Shown here: piece after piece, positions 20,951-31,899 of the stretch
Layout: each line of letters begins with the position of its first letter
Numbering within the stretch: position 1 is the first letter of the stretch
Assembly: GCF_964656455.1 (NCBI RefSeq)
Contig: NC_135721.1
Location: 48,801,530 to 48,865,529 of the forward strand
Source: Halichoerus grypus
Lineage: Eukaryota > Chordata > Mammalia > Carnivora > Phocidae
Length of the DNA stretch: 64,000 nucleotides
Direction of reading: 5' to 3'
Program-made: the position numbers and the translations under genes
The notes under the pieces: model-generated
Database searches by the model: none
What the model was told of the DNA's origin: nothing
Seen by the model: only the letters and a program-made list of their open reading frames with translations

Positions 20951-21514
20951 TCTCTGCATTAAGCTATTTCCATCACTTAATCATTTGAGTCTTAGTTTAC
21001 TACTTTGTAGATGTGAGATCTACATATTCTCTGTATCCTTTGTAAATTTGCTGTTCTTTGATTTCAGTGTAAATATTTAAATGTAATGTTCTGTTCTATT
21101 ATTATCCATTTCACTGACTGCTGGCAGATCTTTTTCTTAGTTTGTATTATCTGTATTGAACATTTATTTCAATCAGACTTATCAAATTATGAAATTCCTA
21201 TTTGGGTTGGGTTAAAATACCATATCATCATCATTTAGTTTTACATTTGTTGTATTTATAAAATAAAGTTAAGTATTACAGAATTTGACACCTGCCATCC
21301 GAAGCTACAAGTACCCTTTGCTGAAAGTAGAGGTGAAAGCAACTTCTGTCCCCTCCATCAGGAGATACCACCTCACAAGGATGGTTCTCATATTTGTTCT
21401 CCCAAAGGGTAGGGGAATAGAAGTGCCTACAGTCTTTTGCAAAACTCCTCTTCACTTTGGCCTGGTGCCTGAAGATAAAAGTTACTGTATATGTAGGGGA
21501 AAAAAGGGCAGAGG
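20951..21514. other. AT-rich interval, unassigned
   Basis: Probably old LINE sequence. I cannot name a family and see no gene. Confidence 0.4.
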
Positions 21515-21752
21515 TTTACAGATGGATAAAAGCAAGTGATCCAAATATATTACGTTTACAAGAGACTCACTGGAGATCCAAAGACACAGATTGGAAGTGA
21601 AACAATGGAAAAAGATATTCCATGCAAATAGTAACCAGGAAAGCAGGTGTGGCTATACTAATATCAGGCAAAATAGATTTTAAATCAAAAAAGGTTACAA
21701 GAGACAAAGAAGGACATTCTAAATTAATAAAAATTTCAATATGGCAAGAATT

Positions 21753-21957
21753 TTTTTTTTTAATATTTTATTTTTTTTGACAGAGAGAGACACAGTGAGA
21801 GAGGGAACACAAGCAGGGGGAGTGGGAGGGGGAGTGGGAGAGGGAGAAGCAGGCTTCCCGCCGAGCAGAGAGCCCGATTTGGGGCTCGATCCCAGGACCA
21901 TGGGATCATGACCTGAGCCGAAGGCAGATGCTTAACGACTGAGCCACCCAGGCGCCT
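21753..21957 (-). mobile_element. CAN SINE, tandem antisense pair, first
   Basis: Antisense copy beginning in the T run after caatatggcaagaa and ending aggcgcctcaagaatt, where the second copy starts. Confidence 0.94.
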
Positions 21958-21960
21958 CAA

Positions 21961-22164
21961 GAATTTTTTTTTTAAAGATTTTATTTATTTATTTGACAGA
22001 GCGAGAGACAGCAGGAGAGGGAACACAAGCAGGGGGAGTGTGAGAGGGAGAAGCAGGCTTCCCGCAGAGTGGGGAGCCCGATGCGGGGCTCGATACCAGG
22101 ACCCTGGGATCTTGACCTGAGCCAAAGGCAGACGCTCAACGACTGAGCCACCCAGGTGCTCCAG
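21961..22164 (-). mobile_element. CAN SINE, tandem antisense pair, second
   Basis: Antisense copy. The outer target tcaatatggcaagaattt recurs at 22165-22182, so both SINEs sit within one original site. Confidence 0.94.
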
Positions 22165-22786
22165 TCAATATGGCAAGAATTTTAATGCAAACAGTTATGT
22201 ACCTAATGAGAGACCATCAAAACATATGAAGCAAAAACTGATAGAATTGAAGGGAGAAATACTCAGTTTTACAATAAATGTTGGAGATTTCAGTACCCCA
22301 GTCACAATAATGGATAGAACAACCAGACAGAAGGTAAAGTAGGGAAACAGAGGACTCAACACAATAAAACTACTAGATCTAACAGACATATACCGAACAT
22401 TCTGCCCAACAACAGAATACACATTTTTTTCCCTCAAGTGCACATGGGACATTTTCTAGGATAGACCGTATGTTAGGCCACAGATTAAGTCTCAATGGAT
22501 TTTAAAAGATAGATCCCATATAAATCATCTCCAACTACAGTTGGATGAAATTAGAAATCAATAACAAAAGGGAAACTGGAAAATTCACAAAATTGTGGAA
22601 ACTAAATAACAGACTTTTAAACAAACAATAGATCAAAAAGGAAATCACAAGGGATATAAGAATATGCTTAGAGATGAAAAAAATGAAACACAACATACCA
22701 GACCTCATGGGACTCAGTGAAAATGCTACTAAGGGGGAAATTTATAGTTATATATACTTACGTTCAAAAACAAGAAAGCTCTCTGG

Positions 22787-22830
22787 GGCACTTAGGTGGT
22801 GCAGTCAGTTAAGTATCCAACTCTTGATTT
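22787..22830 (+). mobile_element. Truncated older CAN SINE head
   Basis: ggggcacttaggtggtgcag and taagtatccaactcttgatt are the 5' part of an older SINE type. It stops at a T-rich junction that resembles the poly-T start of an antisense SINE (ttttaaagattttatttat). Confidence 0.75.
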
Positions 22831-22862
22831 TGTTTTGTTTTTGTTTTAAAGATTTTATTTAT

Positions 22863-23059
22863 GGGGCACCTGGGTGGCTCAGTCGTTAAGCGTCTGCCTT
22901 CAGCTCAGGTCATGATCCCAGGGTCCTGGAATCAGGCCCCATGTTGGGTCCCTGCTCAGCGGGGCACCTGCTTCTCCCTCTCCCTCTGCCTGCCGCTCCC
23001 CCTGCTTGTACTCTCTCTCTGTGTCAAATAAATAAATAAAATCTTAAAAAAAAAAAAAC
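22863..23059 (+). mobile_element. CAN SINE
   Basis: Full-length plus copy inserted at the broken SINE junction, with a caaataaataaataaaatc tail. Confidence 0.93.
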
Positions 23060-23651
23060 CATGATTCAAAAGCTTCACAACATTGGATGTGGCAGTGATT
23101 TCCTGGATATAACACTACAGTACAGGTGACAAAAGGAAAAATAGACAAATTGGACTTTAAAATTTAAAAATTAAAAAAAATTTTGCACATCAAAAGACAC
23201 TATCAACATGCACTTGTCATGATGAGCACCGGGTATTGTATGGAAGTACTGAATCACTATGTTGTACACCTGAAACTAATATTACACTGTATTTTAACTA
23301 ACAGGAATGTAAATGAAAACTTAAAAAAAAAAGACAACCTACAGAATGGGAGAAAATATTTGCAAATCACATATCTGATAAGCCAATTATAGCTAGGATA
23401 TATAAAGAACTATTACAATTCAATAATAAAAAGACAACCCAATTAAAAAATAGGCAAAGGACTTGATAGACATTTCATCATAGATGTACAAATGGCCAAT
23501 TACCACATGAAAAGATGCTCAACATCCCTAAACATTAGGGAAATGCAAATCAAAACTACAATGAGATACTGCCTCACACCCAGTAGGATGCCTACTACCA
23601 AAAAAACAGAAAACAATAAGTGCTGACAAGGATGTCGAGACATTGGAACGC
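23060..23651 (+). mobile_element. L1 3' region fragment
   Basis: It contains gaatgggagaaaatatttgc, aaatggccaattaccacatg and aaactacaatgagatactgc. Near 23210-23320 it carries the carnivore-type 3' motif gagcaccgggtattgtatgg with gttgtacacctgaaactaat. Confidence 0.8.
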
Positions 23652-23869
23652 TTTACAATGGATAAAAGCAAATGATCCAAATATATTACGTTTACAAGAG
23701 ACTCACTGGAGATCCAAAGACACAGATTGGAAGTGAAACAATGGAAAAAGATATTCCATGCAAATAGTAACCAGGAGAGCAGGTGTGGCTATACTAATAT
23801 CAGGCAAAATAGATTTTAAATCAAAAAAGGTTACAAGACAAAGAAGGACATTCTAAATTAATAAAAATT
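23652..23869 (+). repeat. Second copy of L1 ORF2 segment 21515-21735
   Basis: The 218 bp differ from the 221-bp upstream copy at only about four events: one extra G, two substitutions and a 2-bp deletion. It interrupts an L1 3' region where endonuclease-domain sequence does not belong. Confidence 0.9.
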
Positions 23870-24190
23870 AATGCCCAAAAGAATTGACAGCAGAGTCTGG
23901 AAGACAGATTTGTACATCCGTGTTCACAGTAGCGTTATTCACAATAGCTAAAGCATGGAAGCAACTCAGGTGCCCATCAATGGATGAATGGATTAGCAAA
24001 ATGTGGTTATACACACGCAATGGAATATTATTCAGCCTTAGTTTCCTACCCAAAGACCCTTCCTTATAAGAGACATATTAAAGAGTAGGTTAGCAAGAAA
24101 AAACAAAATTCAGGAGGCACAAGAAAAATAAGCATAGAGATCTATTAATTTGTCAATAAATTTTCATCAACTATCAATTATTAATATTTT
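23870..24190 (+). mobile_element. L1 3' UTR-type fragment
   Basis: cagagtctggaagacagatt, catccgtgttcacagtagcg, gcccatcaatggatgaatgg and caatggaatattattcagcc are classic L1 3' sequence. Confidence 0.8.
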
Positions 24191-24213
24191 TTTAAATTAG
24201 AAAACTAAACTTT

Positions 24214-24409
24214 TTTTTTTTTTAAGATTTTATTTATTTATTTGAGAGAGAGAGAATGAGAGACAGAGAGCATGAGAGGGAGGAGGGTCAGAGGGAGAAG
24301 CAGACTCCCCGCTGAGCAGGGAGCCCGATGCGGGACTCGATCCCGGGGCTCCAGGATCATGACCTGAGCCGAAGGCAGTCGCTTAACCAACTGAGCCACC
24401 CAGGCGCCC
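24214..24409 (-). mobile_element. CAN SINE with target duplication
   Basis: Antisense copy flanked by agaaaactaaacttt at 24199-24213 and 24410-24424. Confidence 0.94.
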
Positions 24410-24537
24410 AGAAAACTAAACTTTCAACAGCAATAATAAAATTGAGCATATTAAACAATGGCCTGTTAAGGTGATTGACTAATTTTATTTATTAGTAGGC
24501 AAAAATAATAGTTAAGATTGTATATTAAAAATTTATG

Positions 24538-24718
24538 GGGGCACCTGGGTGGCTCAGTTGGTTAAGCCTCTTTGTCTCAGGTCATTATCTTGGGGCCCTG
24601 GGATTGAGCCCCACATCGGACTCCCTGCTCAGTGGGGAGTGCGCTTCTCCCTCTCCCTCTGCTTCTCCTGTTCATGCTCTGTCTCTTTCTGTCTTCTCAA
24701 ATAAAATAAAACATTTAA
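24538..24718 (+). mobile_element. CAN SINE
   Basis: Plus copy flanked by aaaatttatgg on both sides, with a short variant body. Confidence 0.92.
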
Positions 24719-24786
24719 AAAAATTTATGGACAAAGACTAAAAGAATAGAAATACAATCCATGCTTCCAAACCAGCAAAGGATTTT

Positions 24787-24967
24787 TTTTTTTTTTTTTT
24801 TTTAGACAGGGATGGGTAGGTAGAGGGAAAGGGAGAGAGAGAATCCCAAGCAGGCGCCACGCCCAGCATGGAGCCTGATGTGGGGCACGATCTCACAACC
24901 CTGAGATCATGACCTGAGCCCAAATCAAGAGTCATACGCTTAACTGACTGAGCCACCCAGGTGCCCG
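24787..24967 (-). mobile_element. CAN SINE with 19-bp target duplication
   Basis: Antisense copy of the older subfamily, flanked by caaaccagcaaaggatttt at 24768-24786 and 24968-24986. Confidence 0.94.
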
Positions 24968-25975
24968 CAAACCAGCAAAGGATTTTAAAAGGGGGGCAGT
25001 ATATATGTGGAAAATTTTATCATTTCTCTAGAAGGTAATAAAGGAAGTGAACAAATTTTTAAAAGAATGGTAAACAGAAAATACAAAAGAAATAGGAGAA
25101 AAAAGTCCAAATCCAAAAGCATTAACACAACATAAAAGAGAAACTTAGCCAATGTTTAAAGGAGATGAGTGGTTCTAAACCAGAAGGGGATGGTAGGCCA
25201 GGATAGCTTTCCCAACTTCGTGGTTCTTGAATTTGCTCTTAAAGATGTTTTTGTGAAGGGCTAAAAAAAACAATATGAAAATACTGTTCCCACAATCTCT
25301 GCCTGAAGAATCTGCTAGAAAAAAAACTTCTGACAACCAAAATGACAGGACAGAAAGCAGCATAAGGTATAGTGGCCATGATCATCTCTGGTCCTTAACA
25401 TCACAAATCTAAATCTGATCAAGTCTTTAGCTCTAACTCCCAATTCACAGGAAATATGGTGGCCAGAGCAACATGTTAAACCCCACAGGGATGCAATCAG
25501 CCAAATCCAGACTATGGGACACTCCGTTTGACATACTGCCCATCTTCATAATTAAATAAAGCGGAAGAAAAAAAAGATGAAGAGAGAACCTATAGTTTAA
25601 GGGTCATAAGAGACATATTAACCAATTGCAATTATTGGACCTTATTAGGAGTCAAAGAAACTGTATAAGTATTTATGAAGTAATTGAGGAAATTTGAGTC
25701 TTGGAAACTGAATGACATTAAAGACTATTGGTGTATTTTTTTAGGTATTATAATGGTATTTTTTAAGGTATGATAATGATTTTTTAGGTTAAATATAATA
25801 ATACCGTATGTTGTAGAAAAACTTGCTGTAGTATTTATACAGGAAAATATATGGTGTCAGAATTTGCTTCAAAATAATCTGGGGTGGGTGACTGACTAAC
25901 ACAAAACTGGCAATGAGTTGAAATTGTTAAAGTTGGCTGATGAGTGCATGGAGTTTCATTATAGTACTCTTTTAT

Positions 25976-26157
25976 TTTTATTTTTTATTTTTTTAAAGAT
26001 TTTATTTATTTATTTGACAGAGAGAGACACAGCGAGAGAGGGAACACAAGCAGGGGGAGTGGGAGAGAGAGCCCAATGCAGGGCTCGATCCCAGGACCCT
26101 GGAATCATGACCTGAGCCGAAGGCAGACACTTAATGACTGAGCCACCCAGGCGCCCC
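25976..26157 (-). mobile_element. CAN SINE, internally deleted, 20-bp target duplication
   Basis: It is flanked by tcattatagtactcttttat at 25956-25975 and 26158-26177. The segment between the gggagtgggagaga part and agcccaatgcag is shortened relative to other copies. Confidence 0.94.
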
Positions 26158-26209
26158 TCATTATAGTACTCTTTTATGCTTTTGTTTATATTTAAAAATT
26201 TCTGTAACA

Positions 26210-26396
26210 GGGCACCTGGATGACTCAGTTGTTAATAGTCTGCCTTCAGCTCAGGTCATGATCCCAGGGTCCTGGGATCGAGCCCCACGTGGGGCTCCCT
26301 GCTCTGGGGGAAACCTGCTTCTCCCTCCACGGGAAGCCTGCTTGTGTTCCCTCTCTCGCTGTGTCTCTGTCAAATAAATAAATAAAAATCTTTAAA
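26210..26396 (+). mobile_element. CAN SINE with 16-bp target duplication
   Basis: It is flanked by aaaaatttctgtaaca at 26194-26209 and 26397-26412. Confidence 0.94.
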
Positions 26397-26420
26397 AAAA
26401 ATTTCTGTAACAAAGAGCAA

Positions 26421-28490
26421 CAATAAAAATAATGACTAGCAAAAAATGAATTGTGTTCAACATAAGTAGGTGGGGAAAAAACCAATAGGGGAAAAAATTA
26501 AAGAAAATAGAAGAAAAATGCAGATAAAAACAAAAAGTAATGAAATAGAAAAAATTGATGCAGTTAATAGAAAAAGACAGTATGTTGAGAAGATCAACAA
26601 AATCACCCAAAATGGTTCTTTGGAAAAGATAATATAATCAGCAAACCACTATCAAGATTTATCAAGAGTAAAAAGAGAAAAGGCATAATAAAAATTATAA
26701 GGAATGATGACATAGTAAGGTTGTAAACAAACATTATTCCATTGTAAGCAATTATCATGAATAGCATTGTCAATACACTTGAAAACTTATATGAAAAAGG
26801 TAATTTTCTAGAAAAATATAAATTGTCAAAATTGACTTTGGAAAAAATAGAAAACAATATACCACTAACTGTTCATTAGTAATTAACATTTTATGAACCA
26901 CTTTCCCCTCTTCCCAAAAAAGAATCCAGTTCCAATAGTTTTATAAAACAAGTAGTCCTGATTTTATGCTCTCTCAGCTGAAAAAAGGGAAAGCTACCCA
27001 GATCATTTTTTTAACTTAAATCATTTTTAAGGATAGTGTTAAGTTTGATATTCAGACCAGGAAAAGATGGTTTACAAGATAAAAATCATAAACCAATTAT
27101 CCTAAGATACTAAGGTGCTAAAATGCTAAATAAAATATTAGCAATTCAAATTTGGCAGTTTATATAAAAAAAATGATGCCCCAACATCATAAAATCTTTT
27201 AAGGAATATACCATAGTAACAGATTAGAGAAAAATATATAACACTTTTAATAGCTACAGAAGGAAAAAAAAATAGATACAGAAGGAACATTTGATCAATT
27301 TCTACAATAATTTAAAAATGTAAAGTTTTATCTTTAAAAAAAAGTAAAGTTTTAGTAAATTTAAGGGTAAGGGTAGTCATCAAAATAGTATTCTGTATAA
27401 ACAGGTTGAAAAAAAGTATAATCTTAATAGGTACAGAAAACATTTTATAAATAGGTACAGAAAACAGGTACCTATTCTGTACCAATAGGTACAGAAAACA
27501 TTTTATAAAATTCAACTCATTTAAAAAGTACACCTTTTACCAAACTAAAGGGTAAAGGATAGTCACAAAAAACGTATAGCAAGGGGCGCCTGGGTGGCTC
27601 AGTCGGTTAAGCATCTGCCTTCAGCTCAGGTCATGATCCTGGGTTCCTGGGATTGAGCCCCATGTTGGGCCCCCTGCTCTGTTGGGAGCCTGCTTCTCCC
27701 TCTCCCTCTGCCTGCCACTCCCCCTACCTGTGCTCTCTCTCTCTCTCTCAAATAAATAAATAAATCTTAAAAAAAAAAAAAACCTATAGCAAGGATCATA
27801 TTTAAAAATAAGACTTCGGAAGCAGTGCCAATTAAAGTCAGGAATAAGACATGTATATCCATTACCACAGTGTCTATTTATCATTGTACTGGTAATCTTA
27901 GCCAATACAATAAGCCACAAAAAGAAATATATAAGAATTGGAAGAATTTGTAGACAATATGATTATCTATAGAGAAATTAAGCAAATCCACAGAGAAAGA
28001 TTTCTGGAAATGTGATCAATATATAAGAATTGGTAAAGGTAAATATTATTAACAAATGTAATTGAAAATATCTCTCTTTTGTAACTGCATCATAAACTAT
28101 AAAATACACAGGAATACACTTAAGAGATGTGTAAAATGCTTACAGAGAAAATTAGCAATATTGAAGGACATAGAATAAGATCTGAATATATGGATGGTAA
28201 GACTCAATGTCAAAAGATGACAGTTCTTCCCAAAATTATCTTAAAGGCAAGTAGAATTTTTAAAATTTATGGAATTGTACAACTTGGCAAACTGATTCAA
28301 AAACTATATACTGAAGCACCAAGAATATCTAAGACAGTATGAATAAAGTGAATAAGATGAAGGAACTCCCCTTACCCAATATCAACACTTCTTATAAAGC
28401 TAGAGTGATAAACATGGTGTGATATCAGCATAACGATAGATGAATGGGTAGTGGAACAGAATGGAGACCCTGACCCTATAGTGACCTTCC
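26421..28490 (+). mobile_element. L1 ORF2 fragment, decayed
   Basis: RT-region text such as gagaagatcaacaaaatcac, ctatcaagatttatcaagag, cataaaccaattatcctaag and gacagttcttcccaaaatta appears in ORF2 order with many stops. Confidence 0.7.
27585..27780 (+). mobile_element. CAN SINE inside L1
   Basis: It is flanked by aac(g/c)tatagcaagg at 27571-27584 and 27781-27794. Confidence 0.94.
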
Positions 28491-29018
28491 AAGAATAAAC
28501 ATGGCTGCTTCACTTCTACTTTTCAAATGTCATGCAAATTTCTCCTGTGGCCAACTCTAGCCCAGAACCATACAGGAAAGGGAATTCTAGGAAGTGAGAT
28601 TCAACTTAGCTAAGTTGACACCGTACAAAGCCACCATAGTCCATCCTTGGTCAACTTGGCATCCACAAATACCCGTTTTCACTATGCTTAACTTTGAAAT
28701 AAAGTTTGAAAGCAAATGATAGCAAACTTGCACTTCTGCTTAACATGATGCATCTATCCCTTGCACAATGAAAACGTGTGAGATCAAGTGGTTATCGATA
28801 TGGAGAAAGAAAAAGTACATTCTTAATGCTCCCCACCCAAAGAAGATACAAAGTCTTTTGATTCACACTTCGGTGATGTTCATTTCTCTTCTAGCTGAGT
28901 CACATTTCTGCTGTGATATCCTGTAACTTAATTACTGACAAATAATCTTAAAAATTTATTTAGACAGTAGGAGAATGGGGAGGGGAAGGAAATATTTTTA
29001 TTAAAACAGAAAAATATT

Positions 29019-29218
29019 GGGGTGCCTGGGTGGCTCAGTCGGTTGGGCGGCTGCCTTCGGCTCAGGTCATGATCCCAGGGTCCTGGGATCGAGCCCCGCA
29101 TCGGGCTCCCTGCTCTGCAGGAAGCCTGCTTCTCCCTCTCCCACTCCACTTGCTTGTGTTCCCTCTCTCGCTGTGTCTCTCTCTGTCAAATAAATAAACG
29201 CTTTAAAAAAAAAAAAAA
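29019..29218 (+). mobile_element. CAN SINE inside the ERVL remnant
   Basis: It is flanked by aacagaaaaatatt on both sides (29004 and 29219 regions), with a long A tail. Confidence 0.94.
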
Positions 29219-30291
29219 AACAGAAAAATATTTACATTGAAATAAGAAGAAAAGTTTCATCCTCACTTCTGCAACTGTTTTAGCTGGTATTTATAAATAC
29301 TCTTCCACTTCCCATTTCATACTCCCTGCCTGGTGAGGTGACCTTGGCTTCTGGTCTGGACCCCTAACACTTCTTCCTGTATTGGGTTGTGGTAGTTTTG
29401 CTATTGACTTTAATCACAGGAATGGGAATACCAAGAGACTCCCCATTCTCCCCTTTGGAAGTCAAGACAGTCACCCCAGACAGGACAATAACCTTCTTCT
29501 TTGCCTGTTGATTCACTGGCGAGACAAGTTCAAAGTAGCAAGTCCAGTGTCAACGTCCAGCTCAGTGGAACCACTTCTGTGTTCCCCGTGGAAATATTTC
29601 TTTTTGGGGAACTAATACCTCTAGATCAGCAGAACCCAACATTTCAGAGACAGAAAGCAGCATTTTTTGCTAGAGAAGCACCATGTGTTATGTTGAGGGA
29701 AGCTGTTCTCATCTCTAACCTCTGCTTCCTGACCCATGAATCCCTGTTTTGGGAGAAACAGCAACATATGTCAGTTGCTGACTGAGAGAACATCTTGCAT
29801 CTCAAAGGACATGACCCAAGCCCTGCAAGGTGTTGCCACCCAGGTGGTACGATAACCGAGGCTTCAAAAGGCCATTCTACTCTTCCCTCAGGCCAGCTGC
29901 TTCAGGGTGATGGGGAACATGGTAAGACCAGTAAATTCCACGAGCCCGAGCCCATTGTTGCTCCTCATTTGCTGTAAAAGGAATTCTTTGGTCAGCCATA
30001 GAAACTTTCAGGTCCCTTACACGGACCTTGAGATGAGAATTTAAAGCGCTGACTCATCATATTCTTTCCCCAAATTCTTCAGGGCATTTTAACAATCCAC
30101 CAATCTTATTGTAATTATATTCAAGCAAATAGTCAATCAAAACATTGACTTCAATAAGCACCAAATTACAATTGTCTACAGGTGGTCACTTAAAGAACAT
30201 TTTTCTCCCGTTCTATGACATGGAGTACCAGTGATCCCTGTACCCCTGGTAACCTTTGGTAATCCTTGGTAAGGGGTCATTTATGCCTTTA

Positions 30292-30474
30292 TATTTAAAA
30301 AATATTTATTTTGAGAGAGGGAGAGAGTACGAACAAGGGGGAGGGGCAGAGGGAGAGGGAGAAGCAGACTCCCTGCTGAGCAGGGTACCTGATGTGGGGC
30401 TCGATCCCAGGACCCTGGGATCATGACCTGAGCCGAAGGCAGACACTTAACTGACTGAGCCACCCAGGGCGCCC
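30292..30474 (-). mobile_element. CAN SINE with 15-bp target duplication
   Basis: Antisense copy flanked by tcatttatgccttta at 30277-30291 and 30475-30489. Confidence 0.94.
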
Positions 30475-31345
30475 TCATTTATGCCTTTAAATCTATTTAG
30501 ATCACAGAATCAATTCTATAATCCAGACCAAATTCAGAGAACCCACCACTCACTAAGGTTCTGATCTTCTTGGAAACCATGTCTGGTAGCATATTCTGGA
30601 TTAGTCAGGATCTGATCTGAGAAGCAGGATGACTAGGAATGACAAAGAATAAGGACTTTATCATGGGAATTTGTACCCAATTAGGGGAGCTGGTTATATA
30701 AGATTGTTACTTCTTTGTCTGGGGCTGGGGACTAAATCCAGGGACAGGCAGTTGGGAAGGAAGGATGGATGTGAAATGGGGGAGCAAGGACAAATTGGAA
30801 CCCAGGAGCAAGAGCAAGAGAGAGCTGGAAACTGCCTCAGTCTCACACCATCTGTAAGCCTCTAGCTTTGTTCATGCAGGTGACCTGCAGAAGAATCTCG
30901 TCCTTCGTTTTAGAACTAAATCCACACCTCGCGCCGGAGTTGGGGAAACTGAAGAGGCTCTGATGGGAAATAAAGGAGCTTTGTGCCCAGCTGCTTTCCC
31001 CGCACCTCCCCCATCAGCAAGGTGAGCCAGCAAACCTGTCATAATGCACGAGCCATCCCAGGGCCTGCCTTACGCGGTGTAAACGGGCAGCTAGGCAGCT
31101 GCGGCTTCACTTCCGTTGCCAAGTATCATGCAGATTTCTGCTGTGGCCAGCCCTAGCCCACAGCCGTGCACCGAAGGAAATTCTGGGAAATGTAGTCCTA
31201 GCTTAGCTAAGCTGACACACTACAAAGCCACTACACTCTTCATAAAAAGGTTTAAAACATGGATAACCTAAGGCATAAATACGTGATGTAAGCATATAAA
31301 GACATTGTTGAGCAAGAAAACTACGGCAATTAAAATAAGGATGAG

Positions 31346-31541
31346 GGGCGCCTGGGCGGCTCGGTGGGTTGGGCGTCTGCCTTCGGCTCAGGTCATGATC
31401 CCAGGGTCCTGGGATCGACCCCACATCGGACTCCCTGCTCAGCGGAGAGTCTGCTTCTCCCTCTCCTTCTGCCGCTCCTTGCTTGTGCTCGCCCTCTCTC
31501 AGTGTGTCTGTCTCTCAAATAAATAAAAATCTTAAAAAAAA
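31346..31541 (+). mobile_element. CAN SINE with 15-bp target duplication
   Basis: It is flanked by taaaataaggatgag at 31331-31345 and 31542-31556. Confidence 0.95.
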
Positions 31542-31620
31542 TAAAATAAGGATGAGCTCTGAGGAGGAAGAAGGGAACAGGACTAGGCAGGGCACATAGG
31601 CTGCCCATTTTCTATGACAG

Positions 31621-31773
31621 TTTATTTCTTTTTTCTTTTCTTTCTTTCTCTTTTCTCTCTCTCCTTTGTCTCCTTTCCTTTCTTTCTCTCCTTCCTTCCT
31701 TCCTCCTGCCCTCCTTCTGTCTTTCTTTCCTTTCTTTCCTTTCTCTCTTTCTCTCTTTCTCTCTCTCTCTCTG
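31621..31773 (+). repeat. Long polypyrimidine tract
   Basis: About 150 nt of C and T with very few interruptions (TTTC, TCTC and TTCC units). It is the expanded head of the antisense SINE that follows. Confidence 0.9.
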
Positions 31774-31880
31774 CCCAGCGCGGAGCCCACCTCGGGGCTT
31801 GAACTCATGACCCTGGGATCAAGACCTGAGCTGAGATCAAGAGTCAGACAGTTAACTGATGGAGCTACCCAGGCGCCTCT
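31774..31880 (-). mobile_element. CAN SINE body with expanded pyrimidine head
   Basis: gcccagcgcggagcccacct, tcatgaccctgggatcaaga and a terminal gctacccaggcgcct. Imperfect flanks tgacagtttatttctt and tgacatttaatttctt bracket the tract plus body. Confidence 0.88.
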
Positions 31881-31899
31881 GTGACATTTAATTTCTTAA

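Larger units (their letters stand above)
21515..22786 (+). mobile_element. L1 ORF2 fragment (endonuclease to early RT region)
   Basis: L1 ORF2 text runs in order: tacaagagactcactggaga, aaaaagatattccatgcaaa, then after two SINEs gagaaatactcagttttaca, acagacatataccgaacatt and gaaatcaataacaaaaggga. Many stops are present. Its first 221 bp recur at 23652. Confidence 0.85.
24987..26420 (+). mobile_element. L1 3' end fragment carrying two SINEs
   Basis: The L1 3' terminal text caaaataatctggggtgggt, ttgaaattgttaaagttggc and tgagtgcatggagtttcatt is followed by a terminal aaaatttctgtaaca. It is interrupted at 25976 and 26210. Confidence 0.65.
28498..31230 (-). mobile_element. Decayed ERVL-type endogenous retrovirus
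   Basis: Two similar direct copies, about 28510-28640 and 31105-31230, look like LTR remnants and read on the minus strand as ggctttgta(g)tg-type starts. Between them the minus strand at about 29810-29990 encodes a recognisable ERVL integrase C-terminal stretch (the HHPEAAGL motif region), broken by stop codons and a missing Trp-rich motif. The 29260-29800 part is downstream internal sequence. No intact retroviral gene remains. Two SINEs have inserted into it. Confidence 0.65.
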
